Positions 16,186-17,390 of a stretch of DNA of 17,390 nt are shown here, piece by piece. Both the position numbers and the translations under genes were made by a program. The stretch comes from Paracoccaceae bacterium (GTDB taxonomy: Bacteria; Pseudomonadota; Alphaproteobacteria; Rhodobacterales; Rhodobacteraceae): assembly GCA_011523445.1 (NCBI GenBank), contig WTGT01000140.1, forward strand, positions 1 through 17,390, read 5' to 3'. Position 1 is the stretch's first letter. Every line of letters begins with the position of its first letter. Under the pieces are notes generated by a model, which was not told the DNA's origin, did no database searches, and worked only from the letters and a program-made list of their open reading frames with translations.

Positions 16186-17169
16186 ATGACGAGTGAAAGG
16201 AAACCTGCAGGAATGAAATTCCTTGAGCAAGGCAGGTCGGTAATCAAAAGTGAAATTCGGGCATTGACACAATTGCTTGATAATCTTGGGGAGGATTTTT
16301 CCAAGGCAATTGAACTTCTCATCAATACCGAAGGCAAGATTATTGTGGCTGGTATGGGAAAGTCCGGCCATATCGGAAGGAAAATCGCAGCTACCCTGTC
16401 TTCGACGGGAAATCCGGCACACTTTGTTCATCCTGCAGAAGCCAGTCATGGTGATTTGGGTGTGTTGGCCAAGGGAGATACCGTCTTAATTCTATCAAAT
16501 TCCGGCGAAACTCCAGAACTCGCCCATTTGATATCCCATGTCAAAAGGTTTTCCATACCAACCATAGGAGTTGCGAGTGTCTCAGACAGTACTCTGATCA
16601 AGAATTCAACCGTTGGTATTATCCTGCCCAATACCGGTGAAGCTTGTGAAACAGGAGTTGTACCATCCAATTCTACTACCATGCTGCTTGCCTTGGGTGA
16701 TGCACTGGCCATAACCCTAATGAAATCTAAAAACTTCTCGGTTGATTCCTTTCGTGAGTTTCACCCGGGAGGAAAGCTGGGAGCAAGGCTTACCAAAGTC
16801 GAGGCAATCATGCATAGTGGATCTGAAATCCCGCTGGTTAAAATGACGACTCCAATGGATGAAACACTAATAAAAATGACAAAAAAGGGGTTTGGAGTAG
16901 CCGGCATTGTTTCTTCAGATGGAAATTTGATGGGAATAATTACTGACGGTGACTTGCGTAGGCATATGGATGGGTTGCTGGGTCATACTGCTGGCGACGT
17001 CATGACTCCAAATCCCATAACAATTTCGCCGGATTCCCTGGCCGAAGAAGCATTGGCACTTATGAATGAAAAAGGAGTGACTTGCTTATTTGTTGTCAAC
17101 CAAAAAAGTAACTCAAAGGTTGTTGGAATTCTCCATATTCACGATTGTCTCAGATTGGGTGTGGTTTAG
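16186..17169 (+). CDS. kpsF: arabinose-5-phosphate isomerase (KpsF/KdsD)
   Basis: A 327-residue enzyme that interconverts ribulose 5-phosphate and arabinose 5-phosphate, the first committed step towards Kdo for LPS. The N-terminal SIS domain has GMGKSGHIGRKIA with Lys59, HPAEASHGDLG with His88, SNSGETPEL with Glu111, and FHPGGKLG with His193, matching the catalytic positions of E. coli KdsD. Two CBS domains follow (about 210-265 and 272-327; ITDGDLRR and VMTPNP are typical). The start at 16186 gives the common length. A second ATG at 16213 is also possible, with GGA elements nearby. It is probably cotranscribed with the RNase D gene and ends at an intrinsic terminator. Confidence 0.95.
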   Translation: MTSERKPAGMKFLEQGRSVIKSEIRALTQLLDNLGEDFSKAIELLINTEGKIIVAGMGKSGHIGRKIAATLSSTGNPAHFVHPAEASHGDLGVLAKGDTVLILSNSGETPELAHLISHVKRFSIPTIGVASVSDSTLIKNSTVGIILPNTGEACETGVVPSNSTTMLLALGDALAITLMKSKNFSVDSFREFHPGGKLGARLTKVEAIMHSGSEIPLVKMTTPMDETLIKMTKKGFGVAGIVSSDGNLMGIITDGDLRRHMDGLLGHTAGDVMTPNPITISPDSLAEEALALMNEKGVTCLFVVNQKSNSKVVGILHIHDCLRLGVV

Positions 17170-17170
17170 C

Positions 17171-17220
17171 CAGGGATATTTTTGGAAATAATACATTGCC
17201 CAAAATAAATCCCTGTTTTT
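17171..17220 (+). terminator. intrinsic terminator after kpsF
   Basis: CAGGGAT (17171-17177) pairs with ATCCCTG (17209-17215). After a small asymmetric internal loop, TTTTGG (17180-17185) pairs with CCAAAA (17200-17205), closing a 14-nt loop. The stem is followed at once by TTTTT (17216-17220). It begins 2 bp after the kpsF stop, a strong position for a terminator. Confidence 0.85.
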
Positions 17221-17390
17221 GTCAGTAACCCGTTAGTGAAATCGGGGCTAATTATACTTGTCCCAAATGGCAATTTGAATACTAAAAACAAAGGGGTATC
17301 TTTTCATTCAAGGTCTCTGTGAATATTTATTCATTTCAGAAATTTTAGTTCTAATTCTAGTCACTTTTGTTATTTCAACCTAGTAACATC

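Noticed and set aside
17221..17390. Start of another gene at the right edge
   Set aside because: No open frame with a ribosome site is visible in this AT-rich stretch.

Overview
The window looks like chromosomal DNA from a Gram-negative alphaproteobacterium with moderately low GC, most like the Rhodospirillales and related marine lineages. The basis is gene content: a phasin with an adjacent PhaR-type site, a SoeABC-like cytoplasmic molybdoenzyme, gltD placed before gltB, an alphaproteobacterial NDUFA9-like protein, and a tRNA-Leu / short RNase D / KpsF block. No plasmid, phage, insertion sequence or CRISPR signature was seen.

Layout. Bases 114-518 (minus) hold a small phasin-like protein ending in a hairpin terminator. 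Its promoter region carries a perfect CTGC-N3-GCAG site and a 16-bp palindrome. Bases 707-5213 (plus) hold a tightly coupled soeABC-type operon: a Mo-bisMGD catalytic subunit, a four-cluster ferredoxin subunit and a DmsC/NrfD-like membrane anchor. Bases 5214-5626 have no protein gene. They contain a very convincing, probably unannotated small RNA on the minus strand (about 5257-5328) with its own promoter, a CCUCCUCCC loop and an intrinsic terminator, followed by the AT-rich, repeat-bearing leader of a Fic-family gene (5627-6790). That Fic protein lacks the catalytic histidine of the Fic motif. Bases 6993-13024 (minus) carry gltD and gltB for glutamate synthase. A 327-bp divergent region with an 11-bp inverted repeat separates gltD from uppP (plus, 13352-14155). 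The NDUFA9-like gene (minus, 14177-15172) converges on uppP. tRNA-Leu(CAG), a short RNase D and kpsF follow on plus, and kpsF ends in a clear intrinsic terminator.

How the parts fit. Most protein genes are housekeeping: nitrogen assimilation (GltBD), the undecaprenyl phosphate cycle (UppP), Kdo precursor for LPS (KpsF), RNA processing (RNase D, tRNA-Leu) and a complex I-associated protein. The accessory block is sulfite oxidation plus Fic. The most novel element is the small RNA: its 6-bp stem presents CCUCCUCCC in a 17-nt loop and is followed by a 12-bp terminator stem. This is the architecture of the alphaproteobacterial anti-Shine-Dalgarno sRNAs (CcsR/cuckoo and MmgR/suhB-like). MmgR is known to affect polyhydroxybutyrate and phasins in Sinorhizobium meliloti, so the phasin with a PhaR-like operator nearby is suggestive, but the link is inference.
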